The position numbers and the translations under genes were made by a program. 64,000 nucleotides of DNA from Pedobacter psychrophilus (GTDB taxonomy: Bacteria; Bacteroidota; Bacteroidia; Sphingobacteriales; Sphingobacteriaceae), in NCBI RefSeq assembly GCF_001652725.1, contig NZ_LWHJ01000011.1, positions 1-64,000 on the forward strand. The letters run 5' to 3'. The notes under the pieces are model-generated. The model had not been told where the DNA came from and ran no database searches. It saw only the letters and a program-made list of their open reading frames with translations. Positions 9,692 to 18,835 of the stretch are shown here, piece by piece (within the stretch, counting starts at the first letter, position 1; the number at the start of each line of letters is the position of its first letter).

Positions 9692-10846
9692 ATGATAACA
9701 AAAAATATTTCAAAACTTTTATTGTTTTGCCTGCTTTTTACAACCAGTGCTTTTTATTCTTGCAGCTCAAGTAAAGGACTTAAATCATCCATTACAGTTA
9801 ATGTAGAAAATAATTCTAGCATCGTTAAAAATGATGAAACTGTAGAAATTGCTTGGACATCTTTAAAAAAATTAGGAGTATTAAACCCAGCAGAGTTAAT
9901 AGTGATGGATTTATCTTCAAATAAAGAAATTCCTTCTCAAGTAATTTATAACGGACAAACTACACCACAATCAATAATTTTTCAAGTAGATATTGCCGCA
10001 AATACTAAAAAGGATTATAGTATAAGCAAGGGAAAACCAGCAGATTATCCTAAAAAAGTATTTGGCCGACAAGCAACAGAACGCTTTGATGATTTTGCTT
10101 GGGAAAATAATTTAGTCGCATTTAGAATGTATGGCGAAGCATTAGAAGGCAAAGCCGGTATGGCAAAAGGAATAGATTTTTGGGCAAAAAGAACACAAAA
10201 GTTAGTAGTTAACGAATGGTATAAATTGGATAATTATCATCACGATAATGGCGATGGAGTTGATGCTTATAGCGTTGGCTTAACTTTGGGTTCTGGAGAT
10301 GCCGAACCAATTGTTGGTGATGAAATTATTTTTCCTATCAATTATTCTTCTTATAAAATTTTAGATCAAGGACCAATCAGAATAAGTTTCGAGCTTACTT
10401 ACAAACCTTTTATGGTAGATGGTAAGATGGTAAATGAGACCAAAACCCTTTCTTTAGATGCAGGTTCTCAAATGAATAAAGTGATTAATCATTATGATCG
10501 TAATGATTTAAAAATTGCAGCTGGAGTTACCAAACATAGTGGTGATGGAGTACCAAAATTAGATTTAGAGAATAATTATGTTGCCTATTGGGATTTAGCC
10601 GATGCTAAAGTAAATGGATATATTGGTGTAGGAGTTATAGTGCCAACAAAAAGCATCGATAATATTAAAACGACAAATCAGCATTTATTAATAATTAGTA
10701 AACTTGATAAAAACAATAATCTAGCATATTATCAAGGTGGCGGATGGAGCAAAAGCGGTAATTTTAAGGATGAAAATGCATGGTTTGATTATGTAAGGAA
10801 TTTTAGTCAAAGCTTAAAACAGCCTTTGAAAGTGAGTATAAATTAA
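9692..10846 (+). CDS. DUF4861-domain lipoprotein
   Basis: 384 residues. The signal peptide ends in a lipobox (FYSC near residue 24) followed by SSSKG, indicating a lipid-anchored periplasmic or outer-membrane protein. The rest matches the DUF4861 family pattern: an N-terminal beta domain, then FDDFAWENNLVAFRMYGEAL, KGIDFWAKR, YHHDNGDGVDAYSVG, and GPIRISFELTYKPF. DUF4861 genes commonly lie in pectin or other uronate-polysaccharide utilisation loci of Bacteroidota, and here it directly precedes kduD and kduI. A role in handling unsaturated uronides or oligouronides is inferred from context; no catalytic function is assigned from sequence. Confidence 0.8.
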   Translation: MITKNISKLLLFCLLFTTSAFYSCSSSKGLKSSITVNVENNSSIVKNDETVEIAWTSLKKLGVLNPAELIVMDLSSNKEIPSQVIYNGQTTPQSIIFQVDIAANTKKDYSISKGKPADYPKKVFGRQATERFDDFAWENNLVAFRMYGEALEGKAGMAKGIDFWAKRTQKLVVNEWYKLDNYHHDNGDGVDAYSVGLTLGSGDAEPIVGDEIIFPINYSSYKILDQGPIRISFELTYKPFMVDGKMVNETKTLSLDAGSQMNKVINHYDRNDLKIAAGVTKHSGDGVPKLDLENNYVAYWDLADAKVNGYIGVGVIVPTKSIDNIKTTNQHLLIISKLDKNNNLAYYQGGGWSKSGNFKDENAWFDYVRNFSQSLKQPLKVSIN

Positions 10847-10891
10847 TAGAAGATTAAACAGAATAATCATTCAAAATATAAATAATTGATA

Positions 10892-11653
10892 ATGAATTTA
10901 TTTGATTTAAGTGGGAAAGTTGCCCTAGTTACTGGTTGCAATAAGGGAATAGGAAAAGGAATGGCTTTGGCATTGGCAGCAGCAGGAGCTGATATAATTG
11001 GTGTATCTGCAAATATGCCAATGAGTGATGGTGAAACGGAGAATGAGGTTAAAAAGTTGGGTAAAACATTTAAACCCTATCGTTGTGATTTTGGGGATAG
11101 AGATTCTTTAGAAACCTTCATTAAAAAAGTAATGGAAGAAAATCCTCAGATAGATATATTGGTGAACAATGCTGGTACCATCATGAGAGCGCCTGCAGCA
11201 GAACATCCTAACGATTATTGGGATAGTGTGTTAGCTATTAATTTGGACGCACCATTTATTTTAACCAGAGAAATAGGAGCAAGAATGGTAGCGCAAGGTT
11301 CTGGTAAAATTATTTTTACGGCATCCTTATTAACTTTTCAAGGAGGTATAAATGTACCCGGATATGCAGCAAGTAAAGGCGCAATTGGTAGTTTAGTAAA
11401 AGCTTTCGCTAATGAATGGGCGGGCAAAGGTGTAAATGTTAATGCAGTTGCACCAGGTTATATCGCAACTGATAATACTGAAGCTTTAAGAAATGATGAG
11501 GATAGAAGTAAATCTATATTATCGAGAATACCAGCCGGAAGATGGGGCACACCAGAAGATTTTGGTGGCGTAACCGTTTTCTTGGCATCAAAAGCCGCAG
11601 ATTATGTACACGGAACAATCATCACCGTAGATGGTGGATGGATGGGGCGATAA
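10892..11653 (+). CDS. kduD: 2-dehydro-3-deoxy-D-gluconate 5-dehydrogenase (KduD-type SDR)
   Basis: 253 residues from the ATG at 10892; a TTG two codons upstream is less likely because ATG gives the family's usual length and N-terminus. It is a classical short-chain dehydrogenase: TGCNKGIG cofactor loop at 14-21, NNAG at 92-95, catalytic S145, Y158 and K162, and the PG-loop VAPGYIATDNTEA. KduD interconverts 2,5-diketo-3-deoxygluconate and 2-keto-3-deoxygluconate using NAD(H) in the cytoplasm, the step after KduI in degradation of unsaturated uronic acids from pectin and related polymers. It lies 45 bp after the DUF4861 gene and 69 bp before kduI, so an operon is likely. Confidence 0.92.
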   Translation: MNLFDLSGKVALVTGCNKGIGKGMALALAAAGADIIGVSANMPMSDGETENEVKKLGKTFKPYRCDFGDRDSLETFIKKVMEENPQIDILVNNAGTIMRAPAAEHPNDYWDSVLAINLDAPFILTREIGARMVAQGSGKIIFTASLLTFQGGINVPGYAASKGAIGSLVKAFANEWAGKGVNVNAVAPGYIATDNTEALRNDEDRSKSILSRIPAGRWGTPEDFGGVTVFLASKAADYVHGTIITVDGGWMGR

Positions 11654-11722
11654 TCTTCATATTTAATTGCTTAAAGCTGAATGCAAAAGGCTATTTAAAA
11701 ATTCAAAATAGAGAATAAAAAC

Positions 11723-12553
11723 ATGGAACAAAGATATCATAACAGTCAGAAAGAAGTAAAAGAGATGAACACCGCAGAATTGCGTGAGCAGTTTTTAGTG
11801 GATGAATTAATGGTAAAAGGAGAAATTAAATTTACCTATAGCCATTATGATAGAGTAATTGTAGGAGGTGCAGTACCAACCTCGGGTAAATTAAGTTTAG
11901 AAAACTTCCCAATGTTAAGAGCAGAATATTTCTTAGAAAGAAGAGAAATGGGTGTGATTAACGTTGGTGGAAATGGAAAGATTGAAGTTGACGGAAATAC
12001 GTATGAAGTAAATAAGAAAGACTGTCTTTATATCGGTAGAGGCAGTAAAAATATTTCTTTTTCTTCTGCTTCTGCCGATGAGCCTGCATTGTTTTATATT
12101 TTATCTACACCTGCTCATAAAGAATATGATACCAAATTAATGAAAGAATCAGATGCTACACCAGTAACATTGGGAGCGGCAGAAACTTCTAACCATAGAA
12201 CCATTTACAAATATATTTTTGCCGATGGTTTACAAAGTTGTCAATTGGTAATGGGTTTAACTATTTTAAATACAGGCAGCGTTTGGAATACCATGCCAGC
12301 TCACGTCCACGATAGAAGGATGGAAGCCTATTTCTATTTTGATTTAGCTGATGATCAAACTATTTTCCATTTTATGGGAGAGCCTCAAGAAACCAGACAC
12401 ATCACTATCCATAATAATGAAGCAGTAATAAGTCCACCTTGGTCTATCCACTCTGGTTGTGGTACCAGCAACTATTCTTTTATTTGGGGAATGGGTGGCG
12501 AAAACCAGGATTACGGAGATATGGATCCTGTTAAAATTACAGATTTGAAGTAA
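11723..12553 (+). CDS. kduI: 5-dehydro-4-deoxy-D-glucuronate isomerase
   Basis: 276 residues, close to the 278 of E. coli KduI. The cupin metal ligands are visible as H194, H196 (MPAHVHDRRMEAY), E201 and H243 (PPWSIHSGCGTSNY), two positions lower than in the E. coli enzyme. It converts 5-keto-4-deoxyuronate (DKI) to 2,5-diketo-3-deoxygluconate, the substrate of KduD. Last gene of the DUF4861-kduD-kduI set, ending at a shared bidirectional terminator. No KdgK, KdgA, lyase or SusCD pair is present in the window, so the rest of the pathway must lie elsewhere. Confidence 0.96.
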   Translation: MEQRYHNSQKEVKEMNTAELREQFLVDELMVKGEIKFTYSHYDRVIVGGAVPTSGKLSLENFPMLRAEYFLERREMGVINVGGNGKIEVDGNTYEVNKKDCLYIGRGSKNISFSSASADEPALFYILSTPAHKEYDTKLMKESDATPVTLGAAETSNHRTIYKYIFADGLQSCQLVMGLTILNTGSVWNTMPAHVHDRRMEAYFYFDLADDQTIFHFMGEPQETRHITIHNNEAVISPPWSIHSGCGTSNYSFIWGMGGENQDYGDMDPVKITDLK

Positions 12554-12574
12554 TTACAGTTAATTTAAGTCAAC

Positions 12575-12614
12575 AAAAAGGGTGATGATTTTAAAAAATC
12601 ATAACCCTTTTTTT
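12575..12614. terminator. Bidirectional terminator between kduI and gnd
   Basis: Stem AAAAAGGGTGATGATTTT pairing with AAAATCATAACCCTTTTT. There are A-runs upstream and T-runs downstream, so the hairpin can stop kduI on the plus strand and gnd on the minus strand. Confidence 0.85.
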
Positions 12615-12630
12615 ATAAATGAATTTTCAC

Positions 12631-14085
12631 TTAAACCTCGTAAGTTGTAGAAGATGTATCTCCACCTCTTCCTGTCCAATTGGTATGAAAAAATTCTCCT
12701 CTTGGTTTGTCTACTCTTTCATAAGTATGTGCGCCAAAGTAATCGCGTTGAGCTTGCAAGAGATTTGCCGGTAAACGCTCACAACGGTAACCATCATAAT
12801 AATTTAAACCAGCACTCAAGCAAGGAACAGGAATACCATTAATAACTGCTGTTGAAATTACATTTCTCCAACCAGCCTGGTGATCTTTCATTTTTCCGGC
12901 AAAGAAAGAATCTAATAAAAGGTTGTTTAAATCAGGGTTTTTATCAAAAGCTTCTTTAATATTACCTAAAAAGCGAGAACGTATAATACATCCACCACGC
13001 CACATTAAAGCTACACTTCCATAATTTAATGTCCATTGAAATTCTTTTGCTGCGGCTTTCATCATTTGATAACCTTGTGCATAAGAAATCACTTTTGCTG
13101 CGTATAAAGCTGCGCCTAAATCTTTAAGAAAAGCTTTTTTATCTCCATCAAAACTTGGAGTTGGACCATTTAGTACTTTAGAAGCTGCAACACGCTCATC
13201 TTTTAAAGCAGATAAACATCTGGAAAAAACAGATTCGGTAATTAAAGTTAATGGAATACCCAAATCTAATGAAGTATTAACAGTCCATTTTCCAGTTCCT
13301 TTTTGCATGGCGGTATCTAAAATTTTATCTACCAAATGCGTTCCGTCTTCTTCTTTGTAAGCTAAAATATCTGCGGTAATTTCAATTAAATAACTATCTA
13401 ATTCGCCTTTATTCCATTCTGCAAAAACATCTTGCATTTCGCTGGTGCTCATGCCTAAAACATCTTTCATAATTTGATAAATCTCATTGATTAGCTGCAT
13501 ATCGCCATATTCAATTCCGTTATGTACCATTTTTACGAAATGCCCAGCACCACCATCTCCAACCCAATCACAACAAGGTGTACCATCTTCTACTTTTGCA
13601 GCAATTCCCTGAAAAATAGGCTTAACTGCTTCCCAAGCTTTTGGAGAACCTCCGGGCATAATAGATGGACCTTTTAAAGCACCTTCTTCGCCGCCAGAAA
13701 CACCAGTACCAATAAATAATAAGCCTTTACTTTCTACATATTTTACTCTACGTTCGGTATCTGGGAAATGAGAATTTCCACCATCAATAATAATATCTCC
13801 TTTATCTAAAAGTGGAATCAAAATTTCAATAAAATCATCAACAGGTTTACCTGCTTTAACCATCAACATTACCTTTCGTGGCGATTTTAATGAACCAATA
13901 AAATCTTCAATAGTATTCGCACCATAAATATTTAAACCTTTCGCTCGGCCTTCAATAAACTTCTCCACTTTATCAACAGTTCGGTTAAACGCAGATACAT
14001 GAAAACCTTTACTTTCCATATTTAAAATTAGGTTTTCGCCCATTACGGCAATTCCTATTACACCTATATCAGATACTTGCTTCAT
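12631..14085 (-). CDS. gnd: 6-phosphogluconate dehydrogenase, decarboxylating
   Basis: 484 residues, a normal length. Rossmann motif GIAVMGENL at 11-19 followed by NRT (34-36), which fits NADP preference. Substrate and catalytic elements include GVSGGEEGA (128-136), K185 in HFVKMVHNGIEYGD with E192, and the family signature DTAMQKGTGKWT. It oxidises 6-phosphogluconate to ribulose 5-phosphate with CO2 release in the oxidative pentose phosphate pathway. The gene is monocistronic here (no zwf or pgl next to it) and convergent with kduI. Confidence 0.97.
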   Translation of the reverse strand: MKQVSDIGVIGIAVMGENLILNMESKGFHVSAFNRTVDKVEKFIEGRAKGLNIYGANTIEDFIGSLKSPRKVMLMVKAGKPVDDFIEILIPLLDKGDIIIDGGNSHFPDTERRVKYVESKGLLFIGTGVSGGEEGALKGPSIMPGGSPKAWEAVKPIFQGIAAKVEDGTPCCDWVGDGGAGHFVKMVHNGIEYGDMQLINEIYQIMKDVLGMSTSEMQDVFAEWNKGELDSYLIEITADILAYKEEDGTHLVDKILDTAMQKGTGKWTVNTSLDLGIPLTLITESVFSRCLSALKDERVAASKVLNGPTPSFDGDKKAFLKDLGAALYAAKVISYAQGYQMMKAAAKEFQWTLNYGSVALMWRGGCIIRSRFLGNIKEAFDKNPDLNNLLLDSFFAGKMKDHQAGWRNVISTAVINGIPVPCLSAGLNYYDGYRCERLPANLLQAQRDYFGAHTYERVDKPRGEFFHTNWTGRGGDTSSTTYEV

Positions 14086-14220
14086 TTTTGTAATTATTTT
14101 TTAAGAATTGTTTTTTAGTTTGATAGCCAAATTTAACCATTTATTAATGGATAGCAATTAAAGATTGACATATGGTTTTATAGAATTTGAATCAATACGA
14201 TATCAGAAATGTATAATTTA

Positions 14221-14292
14221 GGCGTTTTAACACGCTATCCGCTGTATCTTTTTTCTGAAATGAAAAAAGGATGCCGCTACTATCGTTAACGC
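14221..14292 (+). repeat. Dispersed intergenic hairpin repeat, copy 1
   Basis: 72 bp from GGCGTTTTAACACGC to CGTTAACGC with a central stem of CTTTTTTC against GAAAAAAGG. It lies in the divergent spacer between gnd and purF. The ends and the GGATGCCG element are shared with the copies at 30057, 42455, 48529, 55926 (reverse) and 58482. Confidence 0.85.
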
Positions 14293-14359
14293 AAAAAAAC
14301 TAAGTCGATTAAATGTTACCATAATGACTTTTTAAATTTCTAAAAAACACATTAATTAC

Positions 14360-14367
14360 TATTTTTG
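14360..14367 (+). promoter_or_regulatory. Putative -7 element of the purF promoter
   Basis: TATTTTTG matches the Bacteroidota -7 consensus TAnnTTTG and lies 21 bp before the purF ATG. No clear TTTG is seen at the -33 position. Confidence 0.5.
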
Positions 14368-14388
14368 TGAGCTTCATTAAGAAATTAA

Positions 14389-16293
14389 ATGAGCGACCAA
14401 ATCAAACACGAATGCGGTATTGCATTCATCAGATTGTTAAAACCCCTATCTTTTTATCAAGAAAAATACGGCACATCACTTTATGGCTTAAACAAGCTGT
14501 ATTTGTTGATGGAAAAACAGCATAACCGTGGGCAAGATGGGGCCGGGATTGCAACCATTAAACTTGATGTTAAGCCTGGAAACCGATATATAAGTCGTCA
14601 TCGCTCTATGGAGAAAAATGCTGTTCAGGATATTTTTTCTTATGTAATGCGAAAGTTTGCGGTGATAGAAAAGGAACAACCAGAGCTTTTAAAAGACGCA
14701 GAATGGCTTAAAGAACACGTAAGTTTTACTGGAGAGGTTCTATTAGGACATTTAAGATACGGAACTCACGGTAATAATAGCATTGAAGCTTGTCACCCGT
14801 TTTTACGTCAAAATAATTGGATGACCCGTAATTTAATGATTGCCGGTAACTTCAACATGACAAATGTTGATGAGCTTTTACAGCAGCTTTATGATTTAGG
14901 GCAGCATCCAAAAGAGAGAGCAGATACAGTTACAGTTTTAGAAAAAATCGGTCATTTTTTAGATGACGAAAATCAATTTCTCTTTAATAAATTTAAAAGG
15001 GAAGGTTACGATAATAATGAGATTTCTCAACTCATAGGTAACCAATTAAACGTTAACAGAATTTTGCAAAAATCTGCAAAAACTTGGGATGGCGGTTATA
15101 CCATTGCAGGTATATTTGGACATGGTGATGCTTTTGTATTGAGAGATCCAGCAGGAATTCGTCCAGCTTATTATTATCATGATGATGAAATTTTTGTAGC
15201 AGCTTCAGAAAGACCAGCATTACAAACAGCTTTCAATATAAAAATTGGGCAGGTTAAAGAAATTGAGCCCGGTCATGCTTTAATTATCAAAAAAGACGGA
15301 ACCATTTCTGATGAAATATTTAGAGAACCAGTAGAAAAAAAGGCATGTTCATTTGAGCGTATATATTTCTCAAGAGGAAGTGATGCAGATATTTATAAAG
15401 AGCGTAAAAAACTAGGAAATTTACTTTGCCCTAAAATTTTAGAACATGTAAATCATGATTTAGAGCATACGGTTTTCTCTTACATTCCAAACACTGCTGA
15501 AGTTTCATTTTACGGATTAGTAGAGGGTTTACATGCTTATACTAAACAGACACAAAGAGATGCTTTGATAAATAGCAGGGATAATTTAACAGATGAAGAG
15601 TTAGACCGTATTTTAAAAATCACCCCAAGGGTAGAAAAATTGGCAATCAAAGATGCAAAGATGCGTACTTTCATCACTCAAGATGCAGAACGTAGTGATA
15701 TGGTTGCCCACGTTTATGATACCACTTACGGTTTGATTAAACGAGATGTTGACACTTTAGTGGCTATGGATGATTCTATTGTAAGAGGTACAACATTAAA
15801 GCAAAGTATTTTAAGAATTTTTGACCGACTTGGTCCAGTTAAAATTGTAATCGTTTCTTCGGCACCACAAATCCGATACCCAGATTGTTACGGAATTGAT
15901 ATGAGCAAAATGGGCGAATTTGTAGCTTTTAATGCAGCAATTTCTTTATTGCGTGAACGTAAAATGGATAATGTAATTACCGCTGTTTACAATAAATGCC
16001 AGGCACAAGCAAATGCGCCCAAGGAAGAGGTAATTAACCACGTGAAAGAAATCTATGCACCTTTTACGCCTGAAGAAATATCAGATAAAATTGCCCAAAT
16101 CATTACTCCAAAAGAAGTTTCAGCAAAAGTAGAAGTGATTTATCAAACTTTAGAAGGTTTACATGAAGCTTGTCCAGACCATTTGGGAGATTGGTATTTT
16201 TCTGGAGATTACCCAACGCCAGGTGGGAATAAAGTAGTTAATAGAGCTTTTATGAATTGGATGGAAGGTAAAAATGCAAGGGCTTACGTTTAG
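14389..16293 (+). CDS. purF: Amidophosphoribosyltransferase, long Bacteroidota form
   Basis: 634 residues, about 130 longer than classical PurF. The N-terminal class II glutamine amidotransferase domain has its nucleophile as C9 (HECGIAF), so an eight-residue propeptide would have to be removed to free it. NRGQDGAG and GHLRYGTHG are present. The C-terminal phosphoribosyltransferase domain has the PRPP loop VAMDDSIVRGTT with D461 and D462. It should transfer glutamine-derived ammonia to PRPP to make phosphoribosylamine, the first step of purine synthesis. The extra length is spread through the centre and C-terminus. Bacteroidota often carry a short PurF as well, so this may be a paralogue with a modified role (inference). 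A partial copy of its last codons lies about 290 bp downstream. Confidence 0.85.
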   Translation: MSDQIKHECGIAFIRLLKPLSFYQEKYGTSLYGLNKLYLLMEKQHNRGQDGAGIATIKLDVKPGNRYISRHRSMEKNAVQDIFSYVMRKFAVIEKEQPELLKDAEWLKEHVSFTGEVLLGHLRYGTHGNNSIEACHPFLRQNNWMTRNLMIAGNFNMTNVDELLQQLYDLGQHPKERADTVTVLEKIGHFLDDENQFLFNKFKREGYDNNEISQLIGNQLNVNRILQKSAKTWDGGYTIAGIFGHGDAFVLRDPAGIRPAYYYHDDEIFVAASERPALQTAFNIKIGQVKEIEPGHALIIKKDGTISDEIFREPVEKKACSFERIYFSRGSDADIYKERKKLGNLLCPKILEHVNHDLEHTVFSYIPNTAEVSFYGLVEGLHAYTKQTQRDALINSRDNLTDEELDRILKITPRVEKLAIKDAKMRTFITQDAERSDMVAHVYDTTYGLIKRDVDTLVAMDDSIVRGTTLKQSILRIFDRLGPVKIVIVSSAPQIRYPDCYGIDMSKMGEFVAFNAAISLLRERKMDNVITAVYNKCQAQANAPKEEVINHVKEIYAPFTPEEISDKIAQIITPKEVSAKVEVIYQTLEGLHEACPDHLGDWYFSGDYPTPGGNKVVNRAFMNWMEGKNARAYV

Positions 16294-16304
16294 GTGATTA
16301 GGTT

Positions 16305-16340
<36 letters not shown>

Positions 16341-16352
16341 AGTTGTTTTTAG

Positions 16353-16568
16353 TTAGTTTTTAGGCTTTTCAAGTTCATTAGTCAACAATTCATTAGGATT
16401 GTAAAGTTTTAAATCTAAGAATCTTTCAATATTAATATTCTGTCTGTAGAGTTTAGCGTAGTGTTCTCTACGGATTGGCAAATAAAAAAGAGTCTCCAGA
16501 CTCGAGTTAGTAGTAAGAACATTAAACTCAGGGTCCTTTACAAGAGACCCTGCTATTACAAAAAAAAT
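16353..16568 (-). other. Triple-hairpin insert with a protein-like minus-strand frame (remnant or structured element)
   Basis: Between the two TTAG arrays the minus strand is open for 71 codons without an ATG, from 16568 to a TAA at 16353-16355. The translation has ordinary composition (for example YLPIRREHYAKLYRQNINIE), so it could be the 3' end of a broken gene whose family I do not recognise. The same DNA contains three perfect hairpins: 16455-16471 (arms CGTAG/CTACG), 16490-16503 (GAGTC/GACTC) and 16529-16552 (CAGGGTC/GACCCTG). These favour a structured non-coding repeat instead. I cannot decide between the two from one copy. Confidence 0.4.
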
Positions 16569-16609
16569 GCAAGGGCTTATTTGTAGGTGATTAAGTTGTT
16601 AATTGGTTA
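16561..16609 (+). repeat. Partial duplicate of the purF 3' end
   Basis: The sequence around AATGCAAGGGCTTA and TAGGTGATTA repeats the last codons of purF and the bases after its stop (16270-16318) with a few differences. It still reads as K-N-A-R-A-Y-L-stop where purF reads K-N-A-R-A-Y-V-stop. The distance between copies is about 291 bp. Each copy is followed by a TTAG array, so a tandem duplication is the simplest origin. Confidence 0.75.
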
Positions 16610-16622
16610 GGTTGTTGGGTGG

Positions 16623-16675
<53 letters not shown>

Positions 16676-16717
16676 AATTGAGTCTTTATTCTTCGCTCCT
16701 TATTCTTTTTCTACGAT

Positions 16718-17347
16718 CTAAATCAGTGTATTGGTAAAAATCAAATTATAAATCAGCTTTAACGCAAAAATAATAATGATTATCCCTGCGATTTTATTCA
16801 AATTCTGAAGACTTTTCTCCTTAATCTTGTATCTCATTTTATGGGCAAAATAAGCTTTAAGGGTATCCATAGAAAAAAGAGTAATCAATATTGCCCCAAA
16901 AAACGGAATAATTTGTTTGCTTGTTAATTCCCCATACATAGAATATACCCCGCTAGAAACGCTAATCCAATATAAAAGAATAAAAGGGTTGAAAATACAC
17001 ATGAAAAAGCCCTTAAAAAAATAACCAGCGTGTTTTATTCTTGAAGGTACATCTGTATAATCGAGTCTGATTTTTTTGAATAGATAATAAAAACCTATCC
17101 CTAGCAAAATAGCACTTCCCACAATGCCAATGGGGATGCGATAAGTGCTTTCAAAGCTAAGTAGTGAAGTGCCAAAAAGAGTAATCGTCATGTAAATGAA
17201 ATCGCTGACAACCACTCCACTAGCTAATGCAACGCCAGCATAAAAACCTCTCTCAATACTTGTTTTAATAAGGGCGAAGAATACAGGTCCGGTTAAGAAT
17301 GAAAGTACAATCCCTAAGCCAATTCCCGAAACGATAAGTTCTAGCAT
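16718..17347 (-). CDS. LysE/RhtB-family exporter
   Basis: 209 residues, hydrophobic, with about six predicted membrane segments. The N-terminal signature GIVLSFLTGPVFFALIKTS and the following RGFYAGVALASGVVVSD match the LysE/RhtB amino-acid exporter family. The middle FNPFILLYW also fits the family. Members export amino acids or related small molecules across the inner membrane; the substrate cannot be told from sequence. The gene stands alone, convergent with purF across the TTAG region. Confidence 0.85.
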   Translation of the reverse strand: MLELIVSGIGLGIVLSFLTGPVFFALIKTSIERGFYAGVALASGVVVSDFIYMTITLFGTSLLSFESTYRIPIGIVGSAILLGIGFYYLFKKIRLDYTDVPSRIKHAGYFFKGFFMCIFNPFILLYWISVSSGVYSMYGELTSKQIIPFFGAILITLFSMDTLKAYFAHKMRYKIKEKSLQNLNKIAGIIIIIFALKLIYNLIFTNTLI

Positions 17348-17525
17348 GTATAATTTATTGGTGTCCCTTCAATGCGAATATGCAATTTTAAGATGCAAAA
17401 ACATAGATTTTTATTTAAAACGCTTAAATCTAATGGATGTTTCCGAGTGCTCATTTTTATAATTTCTCAATTCTAATCTTAAAATTTATAGGTTACTTTG
17501 TGCAGCACCAAAATTTTAGATTTAA

Positions 17526-17993
17526 ATGAAGTTAAGTTTTAACGAAATTTTTATGAACCTTGCTGCCGATTTGGCCAAACGTTCTCATTGTGTAAAAAAC
17601 CAAGTTGGTGCGGTTTTAACAAAAGATACTAGAATAATTTCTATCGGTTACAACGGTCCGCCGGCAAATACCCACAATTGTGATGAAGAATGGCCAGGAG
17701 AAGGTTGCCCTCGTGATTCTAGAAACAGCTGTTCTTTAGCACTACATGCAGAAGAAAATGCAATTTTATACGCTATAAAAAACGGAACGCAAATTCAAGG
17801 TGCTACATTATATACTACGCTTTCGCCTTGTATTGCTTGTGCAAGGTTGATTTTATCATCAGGAATTAAAGAAGTGATGTTTCGTTTTTCTTATGCTGAA
17901 TATAAAGGTTTACCAACCGATGAGGGCGTAGAATTTTTAAATAAATTTGGCGTTAAGTGCTTTAAATTAGCTGAGGAAATAGCTGCATCATAA
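17526..17993 (+). CDS. dCMP/deoxycytidylate deaminase family protein
   Basis: 155 residues with the zinc-dependent cytidine-deaminase fold: HAEENA (H74, catalytic E76) and SPCIACA (C102, C105). The extra Cys/His-rich segment NTHNCDEEWPGEGCP between them is typical of dCMP deaminases. It should deaminate dCMP to dUMP, feeding thymidylate synthesis. A TTACTTTG motif at 17493-17500 resembles a -7 promoter element 25 bp upstream. A secreted protein gene starts 2 bp after the stop, so the two are probably co-transcribed. Confidence 0.9.
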   Translation: MKLSFNEIFMNLAADLAKRSHCVKNQVGAVLTKDTRIISIGYNGPPANTHNCDEEWPGEGCPRDSRNSCSLALHAEENAILYAIKNGTQIQGATLYTTLSPCIACARLILSSGIKEVMFRFSYAEYKGLPTDEGVEFLNKFGVKCFKLAEEIAAS

Positions 17994-17995
17994 AT

Positions 17996-18835
17996 ATGAA
18001 ATACATTTTATTTATCATCTATATTTTCGCAAGCTCTACAACTTTTGCTCAAGAAAACCATCTTCAAGATGAGGCTATTAATGAGCTTTCAGGTTTGGCA
18101 GTATCTTCTAAAAACGATAATTTAATTTGGGTACACAATGATAGTGGCGATAAAAGTTACGTTTACCTAATTAATAATCAAGGTAAAAAACTAGCTAGAA
18201 TCAATTATAATAAAGAAGTTAAGGATTGCGAGGATATTGCATTATTCACTCCTAAAAATCAAAAACCACAAATTTATGTTGCGGATATCGGTGATAATAA
18301 TGCTAAAAGAGACTACATAAGCTTATATAAATTTGATGAGCCCAATTCAGATATAAACGATACAGATTTTGATATTAAAAACGTCGAAGAGATTAAACTA
18401 AAATATCCAGATGGTCCAAGGGATTCAGAGTGCTTAATTATAGACCCGATAGATAAAAACATCTATATTATATCAAAAAGAGAAGATAGCGTAAAGGTTT
18501 ACTCTACACCAATTAATACTCGCTCAAACCAGAATACTACATTAAAGAAAGAAGCAACTTTGTTCTTTCCAGGTTTTGTTAAGCTTAAATTTATTACTTC
18601 TGGAGATATTTCTAGGGATGGAAAACAGATAGTGATAAAATCTTATGGTAACATCTTTTATTGGGAAAGAAAAGCCAACGAAACTTTTGTTAACGCATTA
18701 AAAAAGCCTTTTAAAATACTGCCTTACAAGCCAGAACCTCAAGGTGAAGCAATAGGCTTTACTCATAGTGGCAATAAATATTATACCATTAGCGAAGGAA
18801 AAGGAGCAATAATTTATTTAAAAAGTATTAATTAA
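17996..18835 (+). CDS. Secreted beta-propeller-like protein of unknown function
   Basis: 279 residues. A signal peptide (about 1-18, ending TFAQ) is followed by repeated strand-rich segments of a WD/NHL-like character (LIWVHNDSGDKSYVYLIN, PQIYVADIGDNNAKRD, PRDSECLIIDPIDKNIYI, GDISRDGKQIVIKSY, EPQGEAIGFTHSG). This fits a periplasmic or secreted beta-propeller. I recognise no catalytic motif. It starts 2 bp after the dCMP deaminase stop and overlaps the convergent acidic small gene by 4 bp. Confidence 0.7.
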   Translation: MKYILFIIYIFASSTTFAQENHLQDEAINELSGLAVSSKNDNLIWVHNDSGDKSYVYLINNQGKKLARINYNKEVKDCEDIALFTPKNQKPQIYVADIGDNNAKRDYISLYKFDEPNSDINDTDFDIKNVEEIKLKYPDGPRDSECLIIDPIDKNIYIISKREDSVKVYSTPINTRSNQNTTLKKEATLFFPGFVKLKFITSGDISRDGKQIVIKSYGNIFYWERKANETFVNALKKPFKILPYKPEPQGEAIGFTHSGNKYYTISEGKGAIIYLKSIN

